Below, in pieces: positions 55,297-64,000 of a stretch of DNA of 64,000 nucleotides. Each line of letters opens with the position of its first letter. The stretch's first letter is position 1. This DNA comes from Alcaligenes ammonioxydans (GTDB taxonomy: Bacteria > Pseudomonadota > Gammaproteobacteria > Burkholderiales > Burkholderiaceae_B): positions 992,001 through 1,056,000 of the forward strand of contig NZ_CP049362.1 of assembly GCF_019343455.1 (NCBI RefSeq), read 5' to 3'. The position numbers and the translations under genes were made by a program. A model generated the notes under the pieces. The model saw only the letters and a program-made list of their open reading frames with translations. It was not told the origin of the DNA and did no database searches.

Positions 55297-56751
55297 ATGC
55301 CACAGTTCGTCTTTCTCTGGACCGATACCTTTGTGCTGGCGCTGTTCCTGGCGATGGCAGTCTATACCTGGCGAGTGTTCAAACGCCCGGCTTTGCGGTC
55401 GGCCTGGGCCAGTGTGGCCCGTACGCCCTCGGCCATGTGTGCCGCGGTTTTCCTCGTTTTTTTCCTGCTGGTGGGTTTGCTGGACTCGATTCACTATCGG
55501 CCACTGTTGCCTGCCGCCCCCGGACAGGAAGTCAGTGCACCTAGCTACGCGCCTGTCGCGCGCTCGGCGCTGGACGATATCCTTAACAAAGCCGGTTTGG
55601 CAAAGGTGGAGAAAACCTATTCCGCTCCTTTGGCTCGCTTCCAGCTGACCAAGGAGAGCATGCTGATTGACGGCAAACCCGTGCGGGATTTTCCGCGGCT
55701 GGTCAATGCTGGAGTGGGGGTGGACACGCCCGCCGAGCACCGGCGCGATATGCTGCAGCTGGGGGCAACAGGTTTGGCGTGGGGGGCGCTGGGCTGTGTG
55801 CTGCTGGCCGTTTTGTTGACCGTATGGGGGCGCAGGCAGTCCATGGCGACGGGTTGGGGCGCTGCCTGGCGTTACTGGTGGCAGGGTCAGGGACTGGTTA
55901 ACTGGCGGTTGATCTGGTTCAGCGCCTGTCTGCTGGTCATCGTGCTTTGTCTGGTCTGGAGTCTGAGCACAAACTATTATGTGCTGGGCACGGACCGCAC
56001 GGGTAATGACATTATCTGGCAAGCCCTGAAAAGTGTGCGCACTGCATTGGTGATTGGTACCCTGACCACCTTTGCCATGTTGCCGCCGGCCATTATTCTG
56101 GGCTTGGCGGCCGGTTACTTCCGGGGCTGGGTGGACGATGTCATTCAATATATTTACACCACCTTGACGTCCATACCGGGGGTGCTGTTGATTGCCGCCT
56201 GCGTGCTGATGATGCAGGTCTATATCGACACCCATCCCGAGAGCTTTGACACCGTGGCGGCCCGCGCGGATTTGCGTTTGTTCATGCTCTGTCTGATTCT
56301 GGGACTGACAGGCTGGGCCGGTCTTTGCCGCTTGCTGCGTGCCGAGGTGTTGAAACTGCGTGAGCTGGATTATGTTCAGGCGGCCCAGGCGTTCGGTGTC
56401 GGTCACTTTCGCATCATGTTCCGCCACCTCTTGCCCAATGTCATGCATATTGTGCTCATTACCTTGATTCTGGAGTTCTCCGGTCTGGTGCTGTATGAGG
56501 CCGTGCTGTCCTATCTGGGTATTGGCGTGGACCCCAGCATGCCGTCCTTTGGCCGCATGATTGATGCTGCCCGTAGCGAGTTGTCCCGCGATCCGATTAT
56601 CTGGTGGGGTCTGGCTGGGGCCTTTGTGATGATGCTGGGGCTGGTTCTGTCCGCGAATATTTTTGCCGATGCGGTGCAAACGGCTTTTGACCCTCGGACC
56701 CGTCGTTTCAAGACGTTGCGGGTGCGCCCAGCAGGGGGAGCCAAGGCATGA
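55297..56751 (+). CDS. Peptide ABC importer permease (DppC/YejE type) with long N-terminal extension
   Basis: The 484-residue permease is longer than usual DppC/YejE (about 300-340). Helices at about residues 9-26 and 45-63 precede a periplasmic segment of about 90 residues, then the canonical permease core with LGTDRTGNDIIWQALKSVRTAL and the EAA loop ELDYVQAAQAFGVGHFRIMFRHLLPNVMHIVL. The extension may contact the anchored binding protein. Overlaps the ATPase start by four bases (ATGA). Confidence 0.9.
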   Translation: MPQFVFLWTDTFVLALFLAMAVYTWRVFKRPALRSAWASVARTPSAMCAAVFLVFFLLVGLLDSIHYRPLLPAAPGQEVSAPSYAPVARSALDDILNKAGLAKVEKTYSAPLARFQLTKESMLIDGKPVRDFPRLVNAGVGVDTPAEHRRDMLQLGATGLAWGALGCVLLAVLLTVWGRRQSMATGWGAAWRYWWQGQGLVNWRLIWFSACLLVIVLCLVWSLSTNYYVLGTDRTGNDIIWQALKSVRTALVIGTLTTFAMLPPAIILGLAAGYFRGWVDDVIQYIYTTLTSIPGVLLIAACVLMMQVYIDTHPESFDTVAARADLRLFMLCLILGLTGWAGLCRLLRAEVLKLRELDYVQAAQAFGVGHFRIMFRHLLPNVMHIVLITLILEFSGLVLYEAVLSYLGIGVDPSMPSFGRMIDAARSELSRDPIIWWGLAGAFVMMLGLVLSANIFADAVQTAFDPRTRRFKTLRVRPAGGAKA

Positions 56752-58433
56752 GTCAGAATGAAAACCTCGCGACCGGGAAGTCTTCTGACGCTCCTGCCGT
56801 ACTCAGGATTGAAGATCTGGAGCTGCGCGTGCAGTCTGATGCCGGTGTGCAAAGTGTGGTGCGCAATTTGTCGTTGGCCGTTCAGCGGGGCGAAACCTTT
56901 GCCTTGGTGGGCGAGTCGGGCTGCGGCAAGAGCATGACTGCCATGGCGATTCTGCGTCTTTTGCCAGAAGCGGCCTGGATGCAGTCCGGGCAAATTGCGC
57001 TGGACGGACTGGAGCTGCCGCTTTTGCCCGAGCAACGTATGCAGGATGTACGTGGCAAGCGCGTCAGCGTGATCTTTCAAGAGCCATCCACCAGTTTGAA
57101 TCCGGTCATGTCCATTGGCCGTCAGATCAGCGAAGTCATCCGACGTCATGCAGTGGTGCCCGCCGGGCAGGAGCGGGCAAGTGCCATCAAGTGGCTGGAG
57201 CGCGTCGGCATCCCCGCTGCAGCCCAGCGTTACGACGACTTTCCGTTCCAGTTCTCCGGCGGGCAAAAACAGCGCATCATGATTGCGATTGCCCTGGCGG
57301 CAGAACCCGATTTGCTGGTGGCCGATGAGCCGACCACTGCATTGGATGTGACGGTTCAGGCGCAGATTTTGCAGCTGCTGGCGGATATACAGAAAGAGAT
57401 GGGACTGGCCATCTTGCTGATCACCCACGACTTGCTGCTGGTGAAACAGTATGCCGATTATGTGGCCTTGATGCGGCATGGGCAAATTGTGGAGTCAGGC
57501 CTGGCCAGCCAGTTCTTTCTGCGCCCGACTCACCCTTACGCCCGAGAGTTGCTGGGCGCCATCCCCACATTTGAAAAGCGTGGTCGGCCCTTGTCTCGTG
57601 CGGCGGCGCCGATTGAAGCCGTCGCTACCCATAAAGGTGACAAAGAGCGGGTCCTGGACATTCAGGACCTGTCTGTGTCGTACAAACAAGCCGGTTCCTG
57701 GTGGCGACGCTCGCCTTCCATTCCTGTGGTCAAGGGCCTGAGCCTGCAACTGCACAAGGGTGAGACGCTGGCTCTGGTGGGCGAATCGGGCTGCGGCAAG
57801 AGCACTGTGGCGCGTACCTTGATGCGTTTGCTGGATCGGCAGGCCCAGATCAGTGGTCAAGTCTATCTGCAGGAGCAAGACGTCCTGCGAGTGAAAGGCA
57901 AGGCGTTGCGACAGTTGCGCTCGCGCTTGCAGATTATCTTTCAGGACCCCTATGGCTCTCTGGACCCACGCATGATGGTGGGCGATATTCTTTTGGAGGG
58001 CCTGACTGCTTTGCGTCCCAACCTGGACGCCAAGGCGCGTCGTCAACGCATTGAAACGTTAGTGGATCAGGTAGGTCTGCCCAAGAATGCCCTGGAGCGT
58101 TACGCGCATGAGTTTTCCGGCGGCCAACGCCAGCGCATCGCGATTGCGCGGGCCTTGGCGGTGGAGCCCGCAGTTCTGATTTGCGATGAACCGACCTCGG
58201 CCCTGGATGTGTCTGTGCAGGCGCAGATTCTGGACTTGATGCGAGAGTTGCAGCTGGAGCTGGGCCTGGCGTACTTGTTCATCACCCATAATTTCGGGGT
58301 CGTGGAGTATTTGGCCGACCGCATCGCTATCATGGCCAAAGGACATATTGTGGAACAGGGCAGCGCGCAGCAGGTGTTGTTCCATCCCCAGCAAGCGTTG
58401 ACTCAGCGCTTATTGGCCGCTGTTCCCCGTTAA
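56748..58433 (+). CDS. Peptide ABC importer fused double ATPase (YejF/DppDF type)
   Basis: The 561-residue protein contains two full ATPase modules: Walker A GESGCGKSMT (about 60-69) and GESGCGKSTV (about 345-354). Signatures are FSGGQKQRIMIA and FSGGQRQRIAIA, with Walker B LLVADEPT and VLICDEPT. Fusion of the two oligopeptide ATPases is seen in YejF of the YejABEF microcin C/peptide importer. With the genes before it this makes a complete importer. Confidence 0.94.
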   Translation: MSQNENLATGKSSDAPAVLRIEDLELRVQSDAGVQSVVRNLSLAVQRGETFALVGESGCGKSMTAMAILRLLPEAAWMQSGQIALDGLELPLLPEQRMQDVRGKRVSVIFQEPSTSLNPVMSIGRQISEVIRRHAVVPAGQERASAIKWLERVGIPAAAQRYDDFPFQFSGGQKQRIMIAIALAAEPDLLVADEPTTALDVTVQAQILQLLADIQKEMGLAILLITHDLLLVKQYADYVALMRHGQIVESGLASQFFLRPTHPYARELLGAIPTFEKRGRPLSRAAAPIEAVATHKGDKERVLDIQDLSVSYKQAGSWWRRSPSIPVVKGLSLQLHKGETLALVGESGCGKSTVARTLMRLLDRQAQISGQVYLQEQDVLRVKGKALRQLRSRLQIIFQDPYGSLDPRMMVGDILLEGLTALRPNLDAKARRQRIETLVDQVGLPKNALERYAHEFSGGQRQRIAIARALAVEPAVLICDEPTSALDVSVQAQILDLMRELQLELGLAYLFITHNFGVVEYLADRIAIMAKGHIVEQGSAQQVLFHPQQALTQRLLAAVPR

Positions 58434-58519
58434 GCGATATTCTGTGCGGGATCGGTATCAATCAGTCTGCACTTCTATGTCACAATATGGCGGTCTGTCC
58501 GCCCATTGATACACACATC

Positions 58520-58984
58520 ATGAGTTTGAAGGTTTTTGATCTTGAGTGCGAACACGGCCATGTGTTCGAGGGTTGGTTTAGCTCACGCGAAAGTTACGAT
58601 GAGCAGCTCGGTCGTGGCCTGCTGTGCTGTCCCGTCTGTGACAGCCACGAGGTCAAACGTAAGCTGTCGGCTCCTCGTATCAATGTCGGGGCCCAGGAAA
58701 GCGCCAGTGCGCCGGTTCCCGCACCCTTGCCGTCGGCCATGCCCACTGAAGAGCAAATGCGGGCGATTCAGGGCCAGATCTTGCAGGAATTGCGCTCGGT
58801 AATCCGCAAGTCGGACAATGTGGGCACCCAGTTTGCGCGGGAGGCGCGCCGCATGCATGAGGGCGATATCGAGCCGCGTGCCATACGCGGTCAGGCCACG
58901 GTGCAGGAATACCAGGACTTGGCTGATGATGGCATTATTGCCATGCCGATTCCGGACTTTCTGGACGATGATCGTCTGCAGTAA
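58520..58984 (+). CDS. DUF1178 family protein
   Basis: The 154-residue protein has the DUF1178 N terminus (MSLKVFDLECEHGHVFEGWF) with a Cys pair and a second knuckle CCPVCDS, likely a zinc ribbon, and a conserved C terminus (EARRMHEGDIEPRAIRG, then GIIAMPIPDFLDD). The family function is unknown. The last 50 bases overlap the end of the convergent sigma-54 activator gene. Confidence 0.9.
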   Translation: MSLKVFDLECEHGHVFEGWFSSRESYDEQLGRGLLCCPVCDSHEVKRKLSAPRINVGAQESASAPVPAPLPSAMPTEEQMRAIQGQILQELRSVIRKSDNVGTQFAREARRMHEGDIEPRAIRGQATVQEYQDLADDGIIAMPIPDFLDDDRLQ

Positions 58985-60818
58985 AGAAGGAGGACATCGT
59001 TTTCAAACGGCGGTGCAGGGTGCTGCGATGCAGACCCAAGGCGCGTGCCGCCTTCGATATATTTCCCTGATGCTGTTTTAAGGCCTGCTGAACGGCGGCG
59101 TACTCCTGCTCTCGTAGCGTTTTTGGTGTGGGAGCCGCAGACTGGGCAGTGGCTCTGCTTCTGCTGTGGTCGGCTGTTACGGCAAATGCCGGTTCCTGGG
59201 GGGCGGGCGATTCCGCATTCAGGCACGGCAAAGCAGGCAGGTCTTGTATCCGCCAGACACGCCCCGGATAGTCTTGCACCATGATTTGCAGCAGCACCGA
59301 TCGCAACTGGCGATAATTGCCCGGCCAATCGTAGTCCTGCAGCTTTTTCAAGGCATCGGGGTGCAGTTGCGGTGCCACTTGACCGTGTGACAGGGCGACC
59401 AGCTCCCTGGAAATGTAGTCGCCCAGGTCGGGACGCTCTTTCAGGCTGGGGACGGTGCAAATGTAATCCTGCAGCCGGAAATACAGGTCCGCGCGAAAAC
59501 GTCCCTCGCGCACCAGTTTTTCCAGGGGTTGGTGACTGGCACTGATCAACTGGAAGTCCAAACGGTGAGTACGCTCCGATCCCAAGGCTTGCACTTCACG
59601 TTCTTGCAACACACGTAGCAAACGACTTTGCAAACCCACAGGCATATCGCCAATTTCATCCAGAAACAGCACCCCGCCATGCGCCTGACGCAGTTTACCG
59701 GCGTAGCCTTGACGGCGGGCACCGGTAAACGCCCCGGCCTCATAGCCAAATAGTTCGGCCTCAATCAGGGTTTCGGGCAGGGCAGCACAGTTGATCGCCA
59801 CAAAAGGGCCGCCGCGTGAGGGATGGCGACGGTGCAGCTCACGAGCCATCCGCTCTTTACCGGAACCGCTGGGGCCGCTCAGCAGGATGGACAAACCCAT
59901 TTGCATGGCTCGCAAGGCAGGCGCCAACGCCTGCTCCTGTTGCGGGGACAGGGGCTGGGTTTCCGCTGTTTCAGCCTGAGTGGGGACGGGGCGGGCTGGC
60001 GGAGCGGGTTTGGTGGTAGAGCTCAGATGCAGGGTGAGCGCCTCGCTGGTGTTTTTCGCTCGTTCCAGCACGGACTGCAGATCCTGCCCCGGCAGTTCCT
60101 GCCAGTGCTGACGCAACATACGGGCGGCAAGCTCATCAGCGGCCACAATAATGTCGTCCTCCAGAACCAGCCGTCCGCTAAACGCGCTATTGAGCAGTCC
60201 GGGGTCGGTATGCAGATGTAGCAGACGACGGGCAGGTGAGCAAAGTGACTCCAGCATCTGCCGGTTGATCTGGCGGGCGTAGAGCTGGGCCAGATCCAGC
60301 GCATAGTGATGCTCCAGCTCCGCCGGCCCGGAAATATCGAGCACGCCGATAATCTGCCCGTAAGGATCGTAGATCGGCGCAGCATGGCAACTCAAAATCC
60401 GGTTGTCAGGCAGATAGTGCTGGCTGCCGTGAATCTTGATGGGTTGTGCGCAAAACAAAGCGGTGCCAATGGCATTGGTGCCCCGATGATTTTCTGCCCA
60501 GCTGACTCCAGCCCGCAAGGCAACCTGTTCGGCCCGTCGCAGGAAGTTCGGGTCACCGGCTTGCTGCAGCACGGTGCCTTGCGCATCACACAGCAAGACC
60601 AGACTGCGGTGTGGGCGTACCAGTGCGGCCAGATCCTGTACGGCGGCGGCAGAGTGATGCAACAGGTGATGCTGCTGTTCCAGCAACTGTCGCAATGCGC
60701 CTTGGCTCATGTCCCGCGGTTCTGCGCTTAACTCGGACTGCATGGTCTGACAGCGCTCCCAGGACTGTCGCCACATGGTTTCGTTGGTCTGCGGGCAAAA
60801 CGTGTGTCGAAAAGTCAT
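58935..60818 (-). CDS. acoR: Sigma-54-dependent activator, AcoR family
   Basis: The 627-residue protein has an N-terminal effector region with GAF-like pattern (about residues 40-200; GVSWAENHRGTNAIGTAL, GVLDISGPAE). The sigma-54 AAA+ domain (about 300-520) has Walker A GPSGSGKE, ELFGYEAGAFTGARRQG with the sigma-54-contacting GAFTGA loop, and Walker B GVLFLDEIGDM. A Fis-type HTH (GNISKAARALGLHRSTLHRRLK) lies near the end. ATG 60818 is used because it has GGAGCACC upstream. It is divergent from the dehydrogenase genes it probably activates. Confidence 0.93.
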   Translation of the reverse strand: MTFRHTFCPQTNETMWRQSWERCQTMQSELSAEPRDMSQGALRQLLEQQHHLLHHSAAAVQDLAALVRPHRSLVLLCDAQGTVLQQAGDPNFLRRAEQVALRAGVSWAENHRGTNAIGTALFCAQPIKIHGSQHYLPDNRILSCHAAPIYDPYGQIIGVLDISGPAELEHHYALDLAQLYARQINRQMLESLCSPARRLLHLHTDPGLLNSAFSGRLVLEDDIIVAADELAARMLRQHWQELPGQDLQSVLERAKNTSEALTLHLSSTTKPAPPARPVPTQAETAETQPLSPQQEQALAPALRAMQMGLSILLSGPSGSGKERMARELHRRHPSRGGPFVAINCAALPETLIEAELFGYEAGAFTGARRQGYAGKLRQAHGGVLFLDEIGDMPVGLQSRLLRVLQEREVQALGSERTHRLDFQLISASHQPLEKLVREGRFRADLYFRLQDYICTVPSLKERPDLGDYISRELVALSHGQVAPQLHPDALKKLQDYDWPGNYRQLRSVLLQIMVQDYPGRVWRIQDLPALPCLNAESPAPQEPAFAVTADHSRSRATAQSAAPTPKTLREQEYAAVQQALKQHQGNISKAARALGLHRSTLHRRLKTMSSFFTADDHRPESPESAWQ

Positions 60819-60842
60819 GAAGGTGCTCCGAGGGGGGGTGTT

Positions 60843-60895
60843 GCAGTCTGCGACAGTGTTCGCGTTTTGCGACAGTCGGTGTCGCAGTCTGCGAC
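60843..60895. promoter_or_regulatory. Activator binding sites (UAS) for the AcoR-type regulator
   Basis: A perfect inverted repeat TGCGACA-GTCGG-TGTCGCA lies at 60868-60886. GCAGTCTGCGAC occurs at 60843-60854 and again at 60884-60895, 41 bases (about four helical turns) apart. Placement 66-118 bases upstream of the -24 element is normal for an enhancer-type site of a sigma-54 activator. TGTCGCA-like half-sites are as I recall for AcoR relatives. Confidence 0.75.
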
Positions 60896-60960
60896 TGGAG
60901 GTCGTTCCATTATGGAGGGGGGCAGGCCCAGGAGCGAGTCGGGACAATCGCTAATTAGCT

Positions 60961-60975
60961 TGGCACGCTATTTGC
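60961..60975 (+). promoter_or_regulatory. Sigma-54 (-24/-12) promoter of the dehydrogenase operon
   Basis: TGGCACGCTATTTGC fits the consensus TGGCAC-N5-TTGC exactly, including spacing. It is 86 bases upstream of the aldehyde dehydrogenase ATG and faces that gene. Confidence 0.92.
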
Positions 60976-61061
60976 TTTAGTAAAAACAAGACAAAGGAGA
61001 ACCTTGCCTTTTTCTACGGTGCGCCTTCGGTGACACCACACTAACTAATAAAGGAGACATC

Positions 61062-62588
61062 ATGAATCTGTCCGATCTCAAATCCATGGGCCTGGATCTG
61101 GAATTCCCGTTCAAATCCCGCTATGACAACTACATCGGTGGCCGTTGGGTACCGCCTGTCGAGGGCGAATATTTCGATAATGTCTCGCCCGTGACCGGGC
61201 AGGTCTTTTGCCAGGTGGCCCGTTCCGGTGCGGCGGACATCGAACTGGCGCTGGATGCCGCTCACAAGGTGCGCCATCAGTGGGCGAATACGGCGCCTGC
61301 CGAGCGCTCTGCCGTTCTGCTGCGCATTGCCGACCGTATCGAGCAAAACCTGGAGCGTCTGGCGGTGGCAGAAACCATCGACAATGGCAAACCCATTCGT
61401 GAAACCCGCGCTGCTGACTTGCCCCTGGCCGTCGATCACTTCCGTTACTTTGCCGGTTGCCTGCGTGCCCAGGAAGGCAGCATCTCGGACGTGGACAGCA
61501 CCACGGTCGCCTATCACTTCCACGAGCCAATCGGTGTGGTCGGGCAGATCATCCCCTGGAACTTCCCCTTGCTGATGGCGGCCTGGAAGTTGGCGCCCGC
61601 CTTGGCGGCTGGTTGTCCCATCGTGCTCAAGCCTGCCGAGCAAACACCTGCTTCCATCTTGTTGCTGATGGAAATCATCGGTGACCTTCTGCCTGCCGGC
61701 GTGCTCAACGTGGTCACCGGCTACGGTAAAGAAGCAGGCCATGCCTTGGCCAACTCCAAGCGCATCGCCAAAATCGCCTTCACCGGCTCCACACCCGTTG
61801 GCCGAGAAATCCTGCACGCTGCTGCCGATCGCCTGATTCCCGCTACGGTCGAGCTTGGCGGCAAGAGCCCCAACATCTTCTTTGAAGATGTGATGCAAAG
61901 CGATGATGCTTTCCTGGATAAGGCTCTGGAAGGCCTGAGCATGTTTGCCTTGAACCAGGGCGAGATTTGCACCTGCCCATCGCGTATTCTGATTCAGGAA
62001 TCCATTTATGAGCGATTCATTGAGCGCGCTGTAGAACGCGTCAAACGCATTCAGGCAGGCAATCCGTTGCATGCTGGAACGATGGTCGGCGCCCAGGTGT
62101 CGGAGAAGCAAATGGAGCGCATCCTCGGTTACATTGATCTGGGCCGCGAAGAGGGCGCGCAACGCCTGATCGGCGGGGAACGCAATCGTTTGGGTCAGGG
62201 CCTGGACGACGGTTTTTATATCAGCCCCACCATGCTGCTGGGCAAAAACAGCATGCGTACCTTCCAGGAAGAAATCTTCGGACCGGTGGCCGCTGTGACC
62301 ACCTTCAAGGACGAGGAAGAAGCCATCGCTATTGCCAATGACACCGAGTTTGGTCTGGGAGCGGGCGTCTGGAGCCGCGACGGCTCACGTGCCTATCGTG
62401 TAGGCCGTGGCATTGAGGCAGGTCGCGTGTGGACCAACTGCTATCACCTGTATCCGGCCCATGCGGCTTTTGGTGGCTACAAACAATCCGGCATTGGTCG
62501 AGAAACGCACAAGATGGCCCTCAACAACTACCAGCAAACCAAGTGCCTGCTGGTCAGCTACAGCCCGAACGCCCTGGGTTTCTTCTGA
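61062..62588 (+). CDS. NAD(P)-dependent aldehyde dehydrogenase, AcoD/ExaC type
   Basis: The 508-residue enzyme oxidises aldehydes such as acetaldehyde to acids. Motifs are [41 protein letters not shown] (NAD loop), [11 protein letters not shown] (catalytic Glu) and [11 protein letters not shown] (catalytic Cys). EEIFGPVAA and the C terminus [13 protein letters not shown] match the AcoD/ExaC group. AAAGGAGACATC precedes ATG 61062. It is first in the sigma-54-controlled unit. Confidence 0.94.
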   Translation: MNLSDLKSMGLDLEFPFKSRYDNYIGGRWVPPVEGEYFDNVSPVTGQVFCQVARSGAADIELALDAAHKVRHQWANTAPAERSAVLLRIADRIEQNLERLAVAETIDNGKPIRETRAADLPLAVDHFRYFAGCLRAQEGSISDVDSTTVAYHFHEPIGVVGQIIPWNFPLLMAAWKLAPALAAGCPIVLKPAEQTPASILLLMEIIGDLLPAGVLNVVTGYGKEAGHALANSKRIAKIAFTGSTPVGREILHAAADRLIPATVELGGKSPNIFFEDVMQSDDAFLDKALEGLSMFALNQGEICTCPSRILIQESIYERFIERAVERVKRIQAGNPLHAGTMVGAQVSEKQMERILGYIDLGREEGAQRLIGGERNRLGQGLDDGFYISPTMLLGKNSMRTFQEEIFGPVAAVTTFKDEEEAIAIANDTEFGLGAGVWSRDGSRAYRVGRGIEAGRVWTNCYHLYPAHAAFGGYKQSGIGRETHKMALNNYQQTKCLLVSYSPNALGFF

Positions 62589-62722
62589 TTTATTGATCTA
62601 TTCGTAGTGTGTCCAAACCTCCCCCCATGCAATATGGGGGGATGCCCTTCTTGCGCGCTTTTGATGTGTCTGCACTGAAAGCGGCAAGGGATTTCTTCGA
62701 TCATCCATAAGGAATACGCACA

Positions 62723-63871
62723 ATGACCGTTTCGGAATTCTTTATCCCCTCGCACAATATTCTGGGTCCTGGTGCCCTGGATCAAGCCATGCCGATTGTC
62801 GGGAAGATGGGCTTTAAAAAGGCGCTGATTATCACTGACGCCGATCTGGCCAAGCTAGGCATGGCCAAGATGGTGGCGGACAAGCTGATTGCACAAGGTA
62901 TCCATACTGCGATCTTTGATCAGGTACAGCCCAATCCTACGGTCGCTAATGTCAATGCGGGCCTGGAGGCCTTGAAGGTGCAGGGCGCTGACCTGATCGT
63001 CTCCCTGGGGGGCGGTTCTTCGCACGACTGTGCTAAAGGTGTGGCGCTGGTCGCCAGCAATGGCGGCAAGATTGCCGACTACGAAGGCGTCGATAAATCT
63101 GCCAAGCCGCAACTACCACTGCTGGCTATCAATACGACCGCCGGCACGGCGTCGGAAATGACACGCTTTACCATCATCACCGACGAAACCCGTCACGTAA
63201 AAATGGCGATCATCGACCGCCACATCACTCCCTTCCTGTCAGTGAACGACTCAGACCTGATGGAGGGCATGCCGGCATCGCTGACCGCTGCCACCGGCAT
63301 GGATGCCTTGACCCACGCCGTCGAAGCCTATGTCTCCACCATCGCCACCCCGATTACGGACGCCTGCGCGGTGAAGGTGGTCGAGCTGGTTGCCAAGTAT
63401 CTACCTGTTGCCGTGCGTGAACCCCATAACAAGAAAGCCCGCGAACAAATGGCGTACGCGCAGTTCCTGGCAGGGATGGCATTCAATAACGCCTCACTGG
63501 GCTATGTGCATGCCATGGCGCACCAGCTAGGCGGTTTCTACGACCTGCCGCATGGTGTCTGTAATGCCCTGTTGTTGCCGCATGTGCAGGCTTTCAATAT
63601 GCAGGTGGCCGGAGAGCGCCTCAATGAAATCGGCAAGCTGCTGTCGGATAACAATGCAGATCTGAAAGGGCTGGATGTCATCGCCGCGATTAAAAAACTG
63701 GCGGATATGGTGGGGATTCCGAAGTCGTTGGAAGAGCTGGGTGTGAAGCGGGAAGATTTCCCGGTTCTGGCAGATAACGCGCTCAAGGATGTGTGTGGTG
63801 CGACTAACCCGATTCAGACGGACAAGAAGACCATTATGGGAATTTTTGAGGAGGCGTTTGGGAAGCGATAA
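62723..63871 (+). CDS. Iron-containing alcohol dehydrogenase
   Basis: The 382-residue type III alcohol dehydrogenase has [14 protein letters not shown] near residue 98 (NAD-binding), GTASEMTRF near 140 and [12 protein letters not shown] near 196 (Fe-binding Asp and His). [24 protein letters not shown] follows, with His residues of the iron site. It resembles YiaY/AdhB. It probably oxidises a primary alcohol to the aldehyde consumed by the upstream enzyme. It lies 134 bases after the aldehyde dehydrogenase and is followed by a terminator. Confidence 0.93.
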   Translation: MTVSEFFIPSHNILGPGALDQAMPIVGKMGFKKALIITDADLAKLGMAKMVADKLIAQGIHTAIFDQVQPNPTVANVNAGLEALKVQGADLIVSLGGGSSHDCAKGVALVASNGGKIADYEGVDKSAKPQLPLLAINTTAGTASEMTRFTIITDETRHVKMAIIDRHITPFLSVNDSDLMEGMPASLTAATGMDALTHAVEAYVSTIATPITDACAVKVVELVAKYLPVAVREPHNKKAREQMAYAQFLAGMAFNNASLGYVHAMAHQLGGFYDLPHGVCNALLLPHVQAFNMQVAGERLNEIGKLLSDNNADLKGLDVIAAIKKLADMVGIPKSLEELGVKREDFPVLADNALKDVCGATNPIQTDKKTIMGIFEEAFGKR

Positions 63872-63958
63872 GAGCGGGTCGTGCAGGAGTGGCCAGAGTG
63901 CTGCTTCTGCTATGGATCGGACGCCAAATCGTCTCGAGCACCCATGGTGACAGACAGG

Positions 63959-63990
63959 AAAAAGGGGCTGTAAAAACAGCCCCTTTTTTT
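63959..63990 (+). terminator. Rho-independent terminator after the alcohol dehydrogenase gene
   Basis: AAAAAGGGGCTGT-AAAA-ACAGCCCC stem followed by seven T residues. It ends the dehydrogenase unit, 87 bases beyond its stop codon. Confidence 0.95.
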
Positions 63991-64000
63991 GCGCGTACCG

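Overview
The window reads as chromosomal DNA of a betaproteobacterium of the Alcaligenaceae, most likely Alcaligenes (A. faecalis group). The strongest clue is the gene at 30600-31670. As I remember it, its product nearly matches the A. faecalis arylacetonitrilase over most of its length. Gene order such as cysS-glycosylase-accA-tilS-lysC-tRNA-Ser and trmJ/suhB also fits Burkholderiales. I see no prophage, insertion sequence, CRISPR array or rRNA operon.

Layout. 1-1600: the end of a methyltransferase gene, an AT-rich gap with clustered DnaA-box-like 9-mers (possible replication origin), and an MscS channel. 1.8-13.2 kb: malonate catabolism. A LysR regulator (mdcR) faces a long minus-strand operon of a TIGR00366/AtoE-type permease, an amidase and mdcA-C-D-E-G-B-H, with an IclR regulator gene upstream. 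13.3-17.6 kb: trmJ, suhB, a TerC/CBS membrane protein and uppP, which is frameshifted in a G run. 17.6-18.6 kb: a non-coding repeat island with a 12-copy GTCT tract and two related cruciform-like repeats in opposite orientation. 18.6-26.8 kb: lpxH/peptidylprolyl isomerase/TPR, then cysS, an AlkA-like glycosylase, accA, tilS, lysC and tRNA-Ser(GCT).

27-41 kb: a small cluster around an SPFH protein; an AraC regulator with the nitrilase and a PaaY-like hexapeptide protein; a three-gene ABC importer of the ferric/polyamine type; a three-gene proton-translocating transhydrogenase (pntAA-pntAB-pntB) behind a long structured leader; and two small exported proteins. 41.7-42.4 kb: two tRNA-Arg(ACG) genes, each with its own terminator. 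42.9-51.4 kb: L-lactate dehydrogenase, a quinone-reducing pair (wrbA and a glutathionyl-hydroquinone reductase), thioesterase, I78-type lipoprotein, 3-methyladenine glycosylase, adenine/adenosine deaminase, DUF423, a CorA-type transporter and an AidB homologue. 51.5-58.4 kb: a secreted nuclease translationally overlapped with a complete peptide ABC importer whose two ATPases are fused. 58.5-64 kb: DUF1178, then a sigma-54 activator (AcoR type) divergent from an aldehyde dehydrogenase and an iron alcohol dehydrogenase, with a textbook -24/-12 promoter and a palindromic activator site between them.

The genes suggest a versatile aerobe living on small organic acids (malonate, lactate, phenylacetate), alcohols and aldehydes, nitriles and peptides. 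The least explained parts are the amidase/permease/malonate decarboxylase operon with its putative operator repeats, the pair of cruciform repeats, and the DnaA-box cluster. Coordinates and starts come from reading the sequence. Functional names rest on recalled family features and no database search was run.
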